A DNA stretch of 64,000 nucleotides from Olavius algarvensis associated proteobacterium Delta 3 (GCA_903231505.1 CAFBRK010000143.1:62001-126000); one strand, 5' to 3'. Positions 40,285-48,693 are shown, counted from the stretch's first letter. The notes: a model not told the origin generated them from the sequence alone. Translations and numbers: made by a program.

Positions 40285-40586
40285 TATAGTGGTTGCCATA
40301 AATATGTTCCGTTTGCAAACATCCGGGAACGATGACCGCAGAGTCGCAGAGGACGCAACGGAACTGTATGTTTCCCCGAATCCCTGGGAGGGGGGGTCGG
40401 GGAAAGCGCCCCGGCAGCATATTGAATTTTTTTGTATGTTTATAGACGATCGTCTTGCATTTCGCCCTGTCCGCCCTGAGGCACTCGAAGGGTCAGGGAA
40501 ATGCAAAAAGGAACATTACCTCTGCGACCTCTGCGACTCTGCGGTGATCGGTTGATCGTAAAAATGTACCGGAACGCAATTCCGGC
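40285..40586 (+). repeat. Dispersed MITE-like element, copy 2 (longest)
   Basis: The left end GTTGCCATAAATATGTTCCG (40292-40311) matches the reverse complement of the right ends of copies 3 and 4. Inside are ACCGCAGAGTCGCAGAGG (40335-40352) and its perfect inverted copy (40528-40545), and a hairpin of TTTCCCCGA (40371-40379) with TCGGGGAAA (40397-40405). The right boundary near GTACCGGAACGCAATTCCGG is approximate. It occupies most of the gap between the debranching enzyme and UDP-glucose pyrophosphorylase genes; the rest of that ~490-base gap shows no gene. Confidence 0.75.
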
Positions 40587-40683
40587 AATCGCGCTATGGA
40601 TTACCGTCGCACCACAGAGTGGGTGATCCATTGCGGCGTGTCAAGGGGGACATCCTGCGGCGGCGCGGATGGCCCGGTGTTGG

Positions 40684-42069
40684 CTACAGGGAGAGGTTTC
40701 CTTCGATGACGGTGTTATCGCCAATCCACTTTTGGAACGGCTCGGAGTTGGAAATCGTTACCTTGCCTTTCAGGACAACCCTTTTTCCAAACGCCACGTC
40801 GCCGTCCACGGCCAGGGATTCGCAGTCCACCAGGGAAGGGACGCCACGGGAAAATCGCTCATCGAACCGATCTATTTTCCCGTAATAGTCGGAATCCAGA
40901 CGGATGTTAATCCGCTCGGTCCGCCTCGCCGGGTTGAACACCAACCGGGAATCATCGGTAACCGTGACGTAGTCGGATCTCACCACCAGCAGATCATTGC
41001 ATTTTTTTACCGGAATGAGACGATCTTTGTTCACTCGCACGGCCGCGGCGCCCTGAAAAAGGGATATGGCCGCCCCCATGGCCGTCTCGACCTGGTAAAC
41101 CGCCGGGCTCATGTTGTCTCGGGGATCGAGAGTTTTGGGGTTAAGGATCATGGGCAGGTGAATTATCGCACGGGCCTCCAGAAGGTTTTTTAGAAAACCC
41201 AGGTTGATCCATATGTTGTTGGTATTGAAGTATCGATAATAGGTGATGTCCGTAAAGGCCCCCAGCTCTTTCTCGGGGCATTGCGCCACCTCCCGGAGAA
41301 CCAGCCGCCCGTCCCGGAGTCTGGCAATATGTCCGCCCTTGGTGTCCGCGGGCGTCCGTTCCGCCACCTCCATCAAAAAGGGCAATTGATGCTCGGCGAA
41401 GTATCCGAGTATGTCGGGCTCCAGGGTCGCCCCTAAATTGTCCGAATTTGAAATAAAGGCATATCGGATGTCCGCCTCGAGAAAGTGCTCCAGCATGCCG
41501 GAGGTGTACAGCGCCGTGTATATATCGCCATGCCCCGGCGGGTTCCATTCCTTTTCCGGATCTTGGGGCCATGATGCCGGTGCAAAGGTGTCCTGCAATA
41601 TTTTGGGAAAACGGTTCTGGATAAAGGTGTCCGGCGCGGTGGCCGGCCGGATCCGGGACAATGCGGCCTGGGTGTCGGCCTGGGTGCTGAAACTGTTCAT
41701 GAGGGACAGCCGGACCCCCAGGTGCGCGGCCTGCTCCAGTATGATGTGCAGAAAGGATTTTCCGCCCTTGATTTTCAGGAGGGATTTGGCTGTGGTAAGG
41801 CCCATGCTGGTGCCCAGCCCGCCATTGAGTTTGATCATGACGGTGTGTTTACGGGCCCGTTGCCCGGCCGCTGCATACTGCGTCAGGGATCCGGCATCCT
41901 CCAGCTCGTTGTCGGCCACCGGCGCGATGTCGATGTCCGACAGAAGCCCTGTCTCGCCCGCCACCACTTTTTCGTAATAGTATCCAAAGGTGTCGATAAC
42001 CGGCCCCGGCAGGTCCGCCAAACGCATTTTTTCGGTAAACTCGGGCAGATGGTTTAAATCTTCATGCAT
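40684..42069 (-). CDS. UTP-glucose-1-phosphate uridylyltransferase, UGP2 (eukaryotic) type
   Basis: 461 residues from the ATG at 42069. The open frame could start at a TTG at 42105, which is less convincing. The nucleotide-binding signature KLNGGLGTSMG lies at ~residues 80-90, and SNSDNLGAT-type motifs follow (FISNSDNLGATLEPDIL). The C-terminal left-handed beta-helix has repeated V/I steps (GDVAFGKRVVLKGKVTISN). This UDPGP family is the animal/plant enzyme, unrelated in sequence to bacterial GalU. It makes UDP-glucose from glucose-1-phosphate and heads the glycogen block. Confidence 0.9.
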   Translation of the reverse strand: MHEDLNHLPEFTEKMRLADLPGPVIDTFGYYYEKVVAGETGLLSDIDIAPVADNELEDAGSLTQYAAAGQRARKHTVMIKLNGGLGTSMGLTTAKSLLKIKGGKSFLHIILEQAAHLGVRLSLMNSFSTQADTQAALSRIRPATAPDTFIQNRFPKILQDTFAPASWPQDPEKEWNPPGHGDIYTALYTSGMLEHFLEADIRYAFISNSDNLGATLEPDILGYFAEHQLPFLMEVAERTPADTKGGHIARLRDGRLVLREVAQCPEKELGAFTDITYYRYFNTNNIWINLGFLKNLLEARAIIHLPMILNPKTLDPRDNMSPAVYQVETAMGAAISLFQGAAAVRVNKDRLIPVKKCNDLLVVRSDYVTVTDDSRLVFNPARRTERINIRLDSDYYGKIDRFDERFSRGVPSLVDCESLAVDGDVAFGKRVVLKGKVTISNSEPFQKWIGDNTVIEGNLSL

Positions 42070-42148
42070 CGGTGTCGTCGCTTTCCTTTTGTTGTCTTCT
42101 TTCAACAGGCATCGAGCGGCAACATACGATTAACATCGCGTCGCGATG

Positions 42149-43213
42149 TTAATCGACAGGGACGATCCAACCCTTGGGATCTTCCGATCTTCCGTATTGG
42201 ATATCCATGATGGCCTTGAACAGCTTCTGGGCCACCGGGCCGACCTTTCCATCACCCACGGCGACGACACGGTCATCATATCTCAGTTCCCCCACCGGCG
42301 AAATCACGGCGGCGGTACCGGATCCGAAAATTTCCTGAAGTGCACCGGATTGGTGGGCATCAAACACGTCGTTGATGGAGATTTTCCGCTCGGAGACCGG
42401 CATTCCCCAGGTCGTTGTCAGGGCGAGCACCGTATCCCGGGTGATTCCCGGCAGGATGCTGCCGGTCAATTCCGGGGTGACCACTTCGCCGTTGATGACG
42501 AAAAAGATGTTCATGGAGCCGACCTCTTCGATGTACTTCTGTTCGATGCCGTCCAGCCATAACACCTGGGTGTATCCATCCTCGTGGGCCTTTTCGCCGG
42601 CCAGCAGGCTGGCCGCATAGTTTCCGGGGGTTTTCGCTTCGCCGACCCCGCCGCGCACGGCACGGACATGGTCCTTGGTGACCATTATTTTAACCGGATT
42701 GAATCCCTCCGGGTAGTAGGCGCCCACCGGAGAGAGAATCACAAAATACCGGTAATTGTGGGATGCCCGGACCCCAAGAAACGGGTCTGTGGCGAAAATG
42801 GTCGGCCGGATGTACAGGGATGTTTCCGATGCCCGGGGCACCCAGTCTTTCTCCAGGCGAAGCAACTGTTTCAAAGATTCCAGCGCCGCCTCGACATCCA
42901 GTTTCGGCATACACAGCAGACGACAGGAGCGGTTCATCCGCCTGAAATTGTCCAGGGGCCGGAAGAGCTGTATCTTTCCGGAGTCGGTCCGATACGCTTT
43001 CAGCCCTTCAAAGGCGCCCTGCCCGTAGTGGAGAAACATCGTGGACGGATCCAAGGACAGCGGCGCGTAAGGCTCGATCCGGGCATCGTGCCAGCCCTTG
43101 TCCGGGCTGTAATCCATGTTGAACATATGGTCTGTGAAAATGTTGCCGAACCCGAGCTGGGTGTCGTCCGGTTTGGGTTTCAGTCGTTCGGCTTTGGTGA
43201 TGGAAAGGTCCAT
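42149..43213 (-). CDS. ilvE: Branched-chain amino acid aminotransferase
   Basis: 354 residues of fold-type IV PLP aminotransferase, BCAT class II (long form). LFRPLDNFRRMNRS, the PLP-lysine region GEAKTPGNYAASLLAGEKA, and the C-terminal GMPVSERKISINDVF and EIFGSGTAAVISPVGEL follow family order. It interconverts Leu/Ile/Val and their 2-oxo acids in the cytoplasm. The gene seems monocistronic or paired with the DUF296 gene 56 bases upstream. Confidence 0.94.
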   Translation of the reverse strand: MDLSITKAERLKPKPDDTQLGFGNIFTDHMFNMDYSPDKGWHDARIEPYAPLSLDPSTMFLHYGQGAFEGLKAYRTDSGKIQLFRPLDNFRRMNRSCRLLCMPKLDVEAALESLKQLLRLEKDWVPRASETSLYIRPTIFATDPFLGVRASHNYRYFVILSPVGAYYPEGFNPVKIMVTKDHVRAVRGGVGEAKTPGNYAASLLAGEKAHEDGYTQVLWLDGIEQKYIEEVGSMNIFFVINGEVVTPELTGSILPGITRDTVLALTTTWGMPVSERKISINDVFDAHQSGALQEIFGSGTAAVISPVGELRYDDRVVAVGDGKVGPVAQKLFKAIMDIQYGRSEDPKGWIVPVD

Positions 43214-43269
43214 GGTTACCTCCAGTTCGAATTTCTCTCGCTCCGAGAGTCAACGGCCGACGGACGGGG

Positions 43270-43710
43270 TCATCGGGTAAATTGCCAGAGCATCATGCCG
43301 GTCTCCGGATCGTAATCTCTGTCGAAGGGCGGACCGAGCAATTCCCTGAGTTCAACCTCCCCGGCGATCAATCGGGTTTCAGAAAAGACACGCCCGCCGA
43401 AACTGCGCCCGTTCTGGTCGCAGAACACCCCCTGGGCCAGGACAAACGGCGTTCCCGACGTCAGCGAAATGTTTCCGGTACACACCGCTATGTGACAGGG
43501 CGACGTTTCCGTCCGGGTCACGTATACCTGCTGGGTCGAGTCGTACACGCCCCAGGTGACCGAGGACACCGCCCCCTGGAGGGTAAAGGTCGCCAGGTCA
43601 ATGGATTGACGGATGCACAGCGCTTCCAATTCGGCCACCAAATCGCTGCCGCTTGGCAGTCGCCCCAGAAGAACGCGCCCGGTTTTGACTTCAGTAAAAG
43701 CGCCGGTCAT
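43270..43710 (-). CDS. PPC/DUF296 domain protein (AT-hook-like DNA-binding family)
   Basis: 146 residues covering one PPC (DUF296) domain: RVLLGRLPSGSDLVAELEAL at the N-terminus, then FTLQGAVSSVTWGVYD and GTPFVLAQGVFCDQNGRSFGG (the GxxxxxxxH-like strand is changed to Gly/Val/Phe-rich). Plant relatives carry AT-hooks; bacterial ones are single domains of unknown role that trimerise and can bind metal. The typical metal-binding His residues are not obvious here. It precedes ilvE. Confidence 0.75.
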   Translation of the reverse strand: MTGAFTEVKTGRVLLGRLPSGSDLVAELEALCIRQSIDLATFTLQGAVSSVTWGVYDSTQQVYVTRTETSPCHIAVCTGNISLTSGTPFVLAQGVFCDQNGRSFGGRVFSETRLIAGEVELRELLGPPFDRDYDPETGMMLWQFTR

Positions 43711-44074
43711 TTCCAGATTGTGTCTATACGGAAAACCCGTGATTAGAACGCAGCCAGAGCATGCTGCGAGTGCACGATTGCCTCGTGAAACGGAATGCTT
43801 CAGCTATACATGTGTTTTCAAACCGAAGTCAACAATAAGCCCGGCCGAGGTGCTTTCCGGAGGCGTCCACTCGATTTTTCAGATGGTTCCAGATGTCAGA
43901 ATTTCGTACCGATGGAGTCCCGCCGGGCGTTTCCCGTGCGATTGGAACACATGCATGACAAGGCCAACAACGCGGGTGGGGCTGTGACAGAACCGGTCGG
44001 CCCGGCTGAAGGGACGTTGACATTACCGGTTTCCTCGGTTATGTGACACCCTTGTTTCGCAAACTCTTGGGAGG

Positions 44075-44175
44075 CCCTGCCGCTTTCAGCAGGGACAAAC
44101 ATTCTCGCCCGCCACACGAACGGCGGGCGAAATTAGCGACAAGGTCGCGTTTCATAAAATCGTGATCGATTTTAT
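44075..44175 (+). promoter_or_regulatory. Four consecutive stem-loops in the leader of the 44.2 kb cysteine-cluster gene
   Basis: Perfect stems follow one another: CCCTGC/GCAGGG (44075-44080 with 44089-44094); TCGCCCGCC/GGCGGGCGA (44105-44113 with 44122-44130); GCGAC/GTCGC (44136-44140 with 44144-44148); ATAAAATCG/CGATTTTAT (44054-base offset: 44154-44162 with 44167-44175). The last ends just before the ribosome site GAGAGGA. They fill the end of a 485-base gap (43711-44195) that otherwise shows nothing. I know of no riboswitch that they match. Confidence 0.6.
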
Positions 44176-44195
44176 TTAGAGAGGAAAGCCGATCC

Positions 44196-44969
44196 ATGGA
44201 AAAAAGCGGCGGCATGGCCAGTATTTCACCCGAAAAACTTAGCCTCGACAGCACGTTCAAATTCAGGTGTCACAAAGATGTTTCCTGTTTTACCACGTGT
44301 TGTCGCGGCATCAACATTCTCCTCACGCCCTACGACATTATCCGCCTGAAAAAACGCCTGGGTCTTTCCTCTGAGGAATTTCTAGCCATTTATACCGATG
44401 TGCAGCTTCTGGAAAAGACAGACCTTCCGGTGGTAACCCTCAAACTGGCCGACGACGATCGGGATTCCTGTCCCTTTGTCCGTGAGGACGGGTGCATTGT
44501 GTACGAGGACCGGCCCACCACCTGCCGATACTATCCTGTCGGAGTCGCCTCCCTGATGCACAAGGAGGGTGCCGACGACGAAGGCTTCTACTTTTTTGTC
44601 AACGAACCCCACTGCCGGGGATTCGAAGAGGACCGGGAATGGAGTATTAAAGAATGGCGAAAGGACCAGGGGGTGGACGTCCATGACGACATCAATGCCG
44701 AGTGGACCGATTTGGTGGTGCGCAAGCGGTCCTTTCCGCCCAATATCAAATTGACCGAAAAGGCCAAACAGCTGTTTTTCATGGTCAGCTACAACATCGA
44801 CAAGTTCCGGGAGTTTGTTTTCGAGAGTGCGTTTCTCCAGCGCTTCGACGTCGATGACGACACCCGGGAACAGATGAAGACCGACGACGTGGCCCTGCTG
44901 AACTTCGGCGTCAAATGGCTGAAAGAGGTCCTTTTCAAACAGGATGATTCGGTCCGAGACAACGTCTAG
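44196..44969 (+). CDS. YkgJ-family cysteine-cluster protein
   Basis: 257 residues. The family cysteines are FRCHKDVSCFTTCCRG (~23-38) and SCPFVREDGCIVYEDRPTTC (~88-107), a probable Fe-S or Zn site as in UPF0153/YkgJ. The C-terminal half (KQLFFMVSYNIDKFREFVFE) is helical and shared with longer members of the family. It may start at Met1 or at Met7; Met1 has GAGAGGA upstream. It is not in an operon: structured leader DNA lies before it and a multi-arm palindrome directly after its stop. Role unknown. Confidence 0.8.
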   Translation: MEKSGGMASISPEKLSLDSTFKFRCHKDVSCFTTCCRGINILLTPYDIIRLKKRLGLSSEEFLAIYTDVQLLEKTDLPVVTLKLADDDRDSCPFVREDGCIVYEDRPTTCRYYPVGVASLMHKEGADDEGFYFFVNEPHCRGFEEDREWSIKEWRKDQGVDVHDDINAEWTDLVVRKRSFPPNIKLTEKAKQLFFMVSYNIDKFREFVFESAFLQRFDVDDDTREQMKTDDVALLNFGVKWLKEVLFKQDDSVRDNV

Positions 44970-44971
44970 CC

Positions 44972-45071
44972 GGATATGTCATGGGAATCACCCCGCGGGC
45001 GCGCCCAGAGGCGCCCATTGGCTGCGTTATCAAGGGCTTGCCAATGATCACCGCTGGGGCGTGACATATCC
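44972..45071. repeat. Multi-arm palindrome after the 44.2 kb gene
   Basis: The outer stem GGATATGTCA (44972-44981) pairs with TGACATATCC (45062-45071). Inside are CCCCGCGG (44991-44998) with CCGC(T)GGGG (45051-45059), GGGCGC (44997-45002) with GCGCCC (45011-45016), and CATTGGC (45016-45022) with GCCAATG (45040-45046). The whole can fold as a branched, cloverleaf-like structure of 100 bases. It lacks tRNA consensus bases and starts 2 bases after the stop codon. Confidence 0.65.
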
Positions 45072-45096
45072 GATTGCATAAGCGCATTTCATGAAT

Positions 45097-45139
45097 AAAA
45101 AAAAAGAGGGAGACCGGAACGTTCTTTCCGGTCTCCCTC
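45097..45139 (-). terminator. Rho-independent terminator of dapA-like gene
   Basis: A perfect 14-bp stem, GAGGGAGACCGGAA (45106-45119) with TTCCGGTCTCCCTC (45126-45139), has a 6-base loop. On the minus strand it is followed by nine T (45105-45097). It lies 23 bases after the stop of the dapA-like gene. Confidence 0.93.
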
Positions 45140-45162
45140 CTGCTTTTCATGTTTTGTGCCGG

Positions 45163-46197
45163 TTAGTATGTGTCGTAGGCCAGGCCTTCCCAGCTGGCGG
45201 GATCCTCCAGCCGGTTTTCGATGTCCACCCCGAAAAAATCGGCTATCGGGGAAAGAATTTCCGGATTGTTGGCGTGAACGTTCCTGCCGACGGCCAGCAC
45301 CTTTTCCAACCCGGCTTTCGACATTTTTCCCAAAGGTTGACGACAGCCCCCTGCCGGCATGCCCAGCACCGCCATGAGCGTTTTGATTCCCAGAGGATTC
45401 CGGGCCCGGCATCCCACCGGACCAAAGGGGGTCTCCTCGGTCGTATTGACGGAGACCAGGCTGAACAGCGGCTCGATATCGGAAAGTACCTTTTCTGCGG
45501 CAGCGGTGTCTCCCGCGGACAGGTGCCGCACCATATCGGTAACGGCTTTCGGTGCCACGTTGGAGGCCACCGAGATTACGCCGGCAGCGCCGATCGCCGG
45601 GTCCGTCATCATCTGAAATGTCATGCCGTCGTCACCGGAAAGGATCGTAAAATCCGGACCGCAGCACGCCCGGGTCCGTTTCATATTCTCAATATCGGCG
45701 GTCGCCTCTTTGACGGTATTGACATTGGCAAATTCCCGGTTGAGCAGTGCCACGTCCTCGGGCAGCAGCTGGCAGCCGGTGCGGCCGGGAATGACGTAAG
45801 GGATCACCTCAACGGACGGAAAGGCGGCCGCCACCGGGCCCACATATTCCCGGCGGATTTCCAGCGAGCTGGGACCATTGTAGTACGGGTCCACCAGAAG
45901 TACTGCATCGGCCCCGACACCCACGGCATGCTCCGTCGCCAAGAGGCATTCCCGGGTGTTGTTGCTGCCGGTGCCGGCGACACAAACGCACTTTCCGTTC
46001 GCCTTTTTCGCCACCACCTCGACCACCTGGTTATGCTCCTCCCAGGACAGGGTCGGGCTTTCGCCGGTGGTTCCCGCAGCGAGAATTCCGGTGATGCCGT
46101 TTACAATCTGAAATTCCGCCAATTTCTCGAGACCCTCGTTGTCAATGCCGCCGTTCTGGAACGGTGAAACTAGAGCCGTGTAGGTTCCTGTTTTCAT
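45163..46197 (-). CDS. dapA: DapA-family aldolase (4-hydroxy-tetrahydrodipicolinate synthase-like)
   Basis: 344 residues, ~50 more than usual DapA. The family motifs are present: AGTTGESPTLSWEEH (~41-55), a DPYYNG region, VIPGRTG where DapA has YNVPGRTG (Tyr kept, Asn replaced by Val), Schiff-base Lys in NTVKEATAD (~167), and RNPLGIKTLMAVLGM. The reaction would condense pyruvate with aspartate semialdehyde in lysine synthesis. Other aldolases of this family are possible given the insertions. It stands alone with its own terminator; a 313-base gap precedes it. Confidence 0.82.
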   Translation of the reverse strand: MKTGTYTALVSPFQNGGIDNEGLEKLAEFQIVNGITGILAAGTTGESPTLSWEEHNQVVEVVAKKANGKCVCVAGTGSNNTRECLLATEHAVGVGADAVLLVDPYYNGPSSLEIRREYVGPVAAAFPSVEVIPYVIPGRTGCQLLPEDVALLNREFANVNTVKEATADIENMKRTRACCGPDFTILSGDDGMTFQMMTDPAIGAAGVISVASNVAPKAVTDMVRHLSAGDTAAAEKVLSDIEPLFSLVSVNTTEETPFGPVGCRARNPLGIKTLMAVLGMPAGGCRQPLGKMSKAGLEKVLAVGRNVHANNPEILSPIADFFGVDIENRLEDPASWEGLAYDTY

Positions 46198-46510
46198 GGG
46201 GCCTCCTTTCCTAAGCCAATTGACATGACGGTGTCTCGCTCATCTAAGGTGCATCTAAGCACAGGGGTAAGCCATATCCTGAAAATATGTCAAGCAAAAA
46301 GAAGGGCGATTCAATAAAGGCTCCGGGGTCTGCTCTCGGCAGTGGGAGAGTTTGGCATGAATTTCGTCCGAGACAGATCTTGAAACCGTGATTATGTTCA
46401 CCGAACCCATCCCATGGGCGCTTCCGGAAACCCCTTGACAACGGCATCGACACTCTTTAGTACCGTCGGGTTGGTTGTGTTACATCGTTTATCGATGGAG
46501 AGGAGACGTT
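46198..46510. other. Divergent intergenic region between dapA-like and TPR genes
   Basis: 313 bases with no credible gene. An exact TTGACA at 46435-46440 is followed after 17 bases by TAGTAC (46458-46463), a weak candidate promoter for the TPR gene. A ribosome site GGAGAGGAG precedes its ATG. For the dapA-like gene only the ribosome site (AGGAGG on the minus strand just above 46200) is clear. Confidence 0.4.
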
Positions 46511-47134
46511 ATGACGATTGCAGAAAATGTCCACGAATTCATTGAACAGCAACGCCGGGCCGTCGCCCAGAATCCGGAGTGTGGAAATTCCCACTACAAT
46601 CTGGCGATCGGTCTTCTGGGGTTAAAGCGATACGAAGAAGCCGAAAGAGAACTTTTGGAGGCGATCGAAAATAGTCCGACCCTGGCGGAAGCTTATGTGC
46701 AGCTCGGCGGAATCAGTCTCCAGCGCGGCGATCTGGATGGGTGCCTGGGCTGGAACAAAAAAGCGGTGCACGCCCGTGCCGGCTTCTCCGAGGGCTGGGG
46801 CAACATCGGATTTGTCCACATGCAACAGGGAAATCTCGAAGAAGCGATATATGCGCTGGAGAAGGCGACCCGCTGGAATCCCAAATTCGTCCAGGCCCTG
46901 ACGACGCTGGCGAACGCATACCTGGCCAACGGGGAAGTGGAAGAGTCCATTAATACCGGTCTTAAAGTGCTGGATCTGGAGCCTGACTTTGCCGTGGCCC
47001 ACAACAACCTTGCGGTGGCGTACCTTGAAAGCGGGCAATATGCCGATGCCGACCGGCATTGCACGAAGGCTCTGGCGCTGGGATACGATGTCCTGCCCGA
47101 GTTACAGGACGAAATCCGTAAACATCTGGGGTGA
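46511..47134 (+). CDS. TPR-repeat protein upstream of the dsr operon
   Basis: 207 residues from the ATG at 46511, chosen for the GGAGAGGAG site; the frame is open from 46475. About five tetratricopeptide units follow in tandem, for example NSHYNLAIGLLGLKRYEEAE, AEAYVQLGGISLQRGDLDGC and VAHNNLAVAYLESGQYADAD. Such proteins are protein-protein scaffolds. There is no signal peptide, so it is probably cytoplasmic. The unknown gene at 47.2 kb follows after 78 bases. A role linked to sulfite reductase is suggested by position only. Confidence 0.8.
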   Translation: MTIAENVHEFIEQQRRAVAQNPECGNSHYNLAIGLLGLKRYEEAERELLEAIENSPTLAEAYVQLGGISLQRGDLDGCLGWNKKAVHARAGFSEGWGNIGFVHMQQGNLEEAIYALEKATRWNPKFVQALTTLANAYLANGEVEESINTGLKVLDLEPDFAVAHNNLAVAYLESGQYADADRHCTKALALGYDVLPELQDEIRKHLG

Positions 47135-47212
47135 ATTTCATAGCGTCCCGGTTTCAAATCCATCCAGATATCGGAATGATCGGGGCGGGACTTTCCGAAA
47201 TGCTGTGCCATC

Positions 47213-48358
47213 ATGGCTGAAAATGTAACGTTCGAGTATTTTTTAGCCGACAGGGACCACCCGGTTCGCCCCGACCTGCCGATCTGGACCACCCCGCTCC
47301 CCTCCGGTCGAAACTCACCGAATCCGCCCGGGGGACCCACCTACGGCGATTATTTTACCGCCGTTCGTCATTTTCTGGAAAGCAAAGGCTTCAACAAGCT
47401 CATCCGCGGAATCGAGGTCCTGCTAAAGCGACCTGCGCCTGCCGAAGATTTCCGTAGCATACACATCTACCTGGAAAAACACGGGGAATATTATCACCCG
47501 GCACAGGTGGTCTTGACACTGCCGGATCAGGAGTGCCGCTTTGTCATGAATGTGGCCGTCGACATCCCCGGTATGGATCTGGTTCTCCAAGAGCACGACC
47601 TGCTGAATACCCTCTGGCACCGTTTCCAGAAGCCGTATCTTCCCAGGGTTTTTGGGGCCGGTATCGTCCCGATTTCCGGCGGAAGGAATGCAGGGATGTT
47701 TCTTGGGGAGTGGTTCGAGGGGTTCTACGAGTTCCATATCACCCGCACAGCTCCCCATCAAAAGATAGCCCTGTGGGACTCCGACACAGGACCCGCTATG
47801 CTGACCGACACCCAACGGCGCTATATCTATCGAACCGTCGCCTACATCCTGACCACCTATTACGATGTGGAAGCCTTCGCCCAAATATCCCCTTGGCACC
47901 ACGCAGCAGGCGATTTCATCTTCCGCCCCGGCGACCCCAACATGGCGCTGCGCTTGGTGACCGTGAGGAGCTACCCCCCGGTTCTTCGGGAGAAAAGCGA
48001 TGATCTCGCAGAAATGCTTCAGGCCTTGCTCGTGTTCTTTATGCATCTGTCGATCCGCACCCGGCTGGATCGGCTGGACGGTACCGGCAATGTGGTCTGG
48101 GCAGATGAGGTGGCTCCGGTGGAAACCGTGGAAGGCCTGTTCCAGGGGTTGGATGAAACGCCGGCCCCCAAGGTGTTTCCCGGGCCGGTTGCCGACGTCT
48201 TTTATGCGTATGCCGCCAGTCTCACGGAGGACGATCTGCTGGATCTGGCGGAAACCATTCTCGCGGCATATCCGAAGCACGCCGAAGAAACCGATCTGAT
48301 TGGCCGTCACCTGCCGGGGCATATTCGACAACTCCGGAACGCTGTCCAAAATCTATAA
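47213..48358 (+). CDS. Unrecognised protein between TPR gene and dsrA
   Basis: 381 residues of normal composition, with no signal peptide or membrane helix. I do not recognise the family. Features seen: a Pro-rich N-terminus (PSGRNSPNPPGGPTYGDYFT), an alpha/beta core with VVLTLPDQECRFVMNVAVD, a conserved-looking ISPWHHAAGDFIFRP near residue 228 (faintly like a phosphotransferase HxxxGD), and an acidic helical C-terminus. It starts at ATG 47213, 78 bases after the TPR gene. A 528-base gap then leads to dsrA. Codon use looks like its neighbours. Confidence 0.7.
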   Translation: MAENVTFEYFLADRDHPVRPDLPIWTTPLPSGRNSPNPPGGPTYGDYFTAVRHFLESKGFNKLIRGIEVLLKRPAPAEDFRSIHIYLEKHGEYYHPAQVVLTLPDQECRFVMNVAVDIPGMDLVLQEHDLLNTLWHRFQKPYLPRVFGAGIVPISGGRNAGMFLGEWFEGFYEFHITRTAPHQKIALWDSDTGPAMLTDTQRRYIYRTVAYILTTYYDVEAFAQISPWHHAAGDFIFRPGDPNMALRLVTVRSYPPVLREKSDDLAEMLQALLVFFMHLSIRTRLDRLDGTGNVVWADEVAPVETVEGLFQGLDETPAPKVFPGPVADVFYAYAASLTEDDLLDLAETILAAYPKHAEETDLIGRHLPGHIRQLRNAVQNL

Positions 48359-48446
48359 GTTGAATCCCACATACGAACCTTTGGGGTCTTAAGGCGTTTC
48401 ACTTGACCCCTTGACACCGTAATCACCGGACGCACCGATGCGGGAT

Positions 48447-48532
48447 TATAGCGATTTTCAGAATTCCGTTCAGAAACCTGACCCTGCCTTTAAGGGGAAC
48501 ATATTTATGGCAACTGCCATAGCCCGCATTTC
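48447..48532 (+). repeat. Dispersed MITE-like element, copy 4 (right-end fragment)
   Basis: The ~80 bases TATAGCGATTTTCAGAATTC through GGAACATATTTATGGCAACT (ends quoted) align with the right third of copy 3 at 53.43-53.49 kb. They include CAGAAACCTGACCCTGCC versus CGAAACCTGGACCCTACC. Only this end is present. It sits in the 528-base gap (48359-48886) upstream of dsrA, about 160 bases before the dsrA promoter. Confidence 0.7.
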
Positions 48533-48693
48533 ATGTACCCACGACGACGGTTCCAGGCATGATCGAATCCTACCTTTTTATGTAATGGGTACAAGATAAG
48601 GAGAGGTCGATGATCGATATCCCAACATGATGTGTACAGATCTCCCCAACCGTGGGATTACAGCTCTAACTTCTCGAAACCCTAGCTTTTTTA

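Noticed and set aside
38640..40289. 549-codon plus-strand frame opposite the debranching enzyme gene
   Set aside because: It lies wholly antisense to conserved GH13 motifs, and its translation has no recognisable domain.
40619..40885. Small plus-strand frames within the repeat copy 2 region and the 3' end of the UDP-glucose pyrophosphorylase gene
   Set aside because: They overlap repeat DNA or run antisense to a well-supported gene, and have no ribosome site or family similarity.
44972..45071. Cloverleaf-like palindrome as a tRNA gene
   Set aside because: No TTCRA loop, no proper 7-bp acceptor or 5-bp anticodon stem spacing, and the length is 100 bases.
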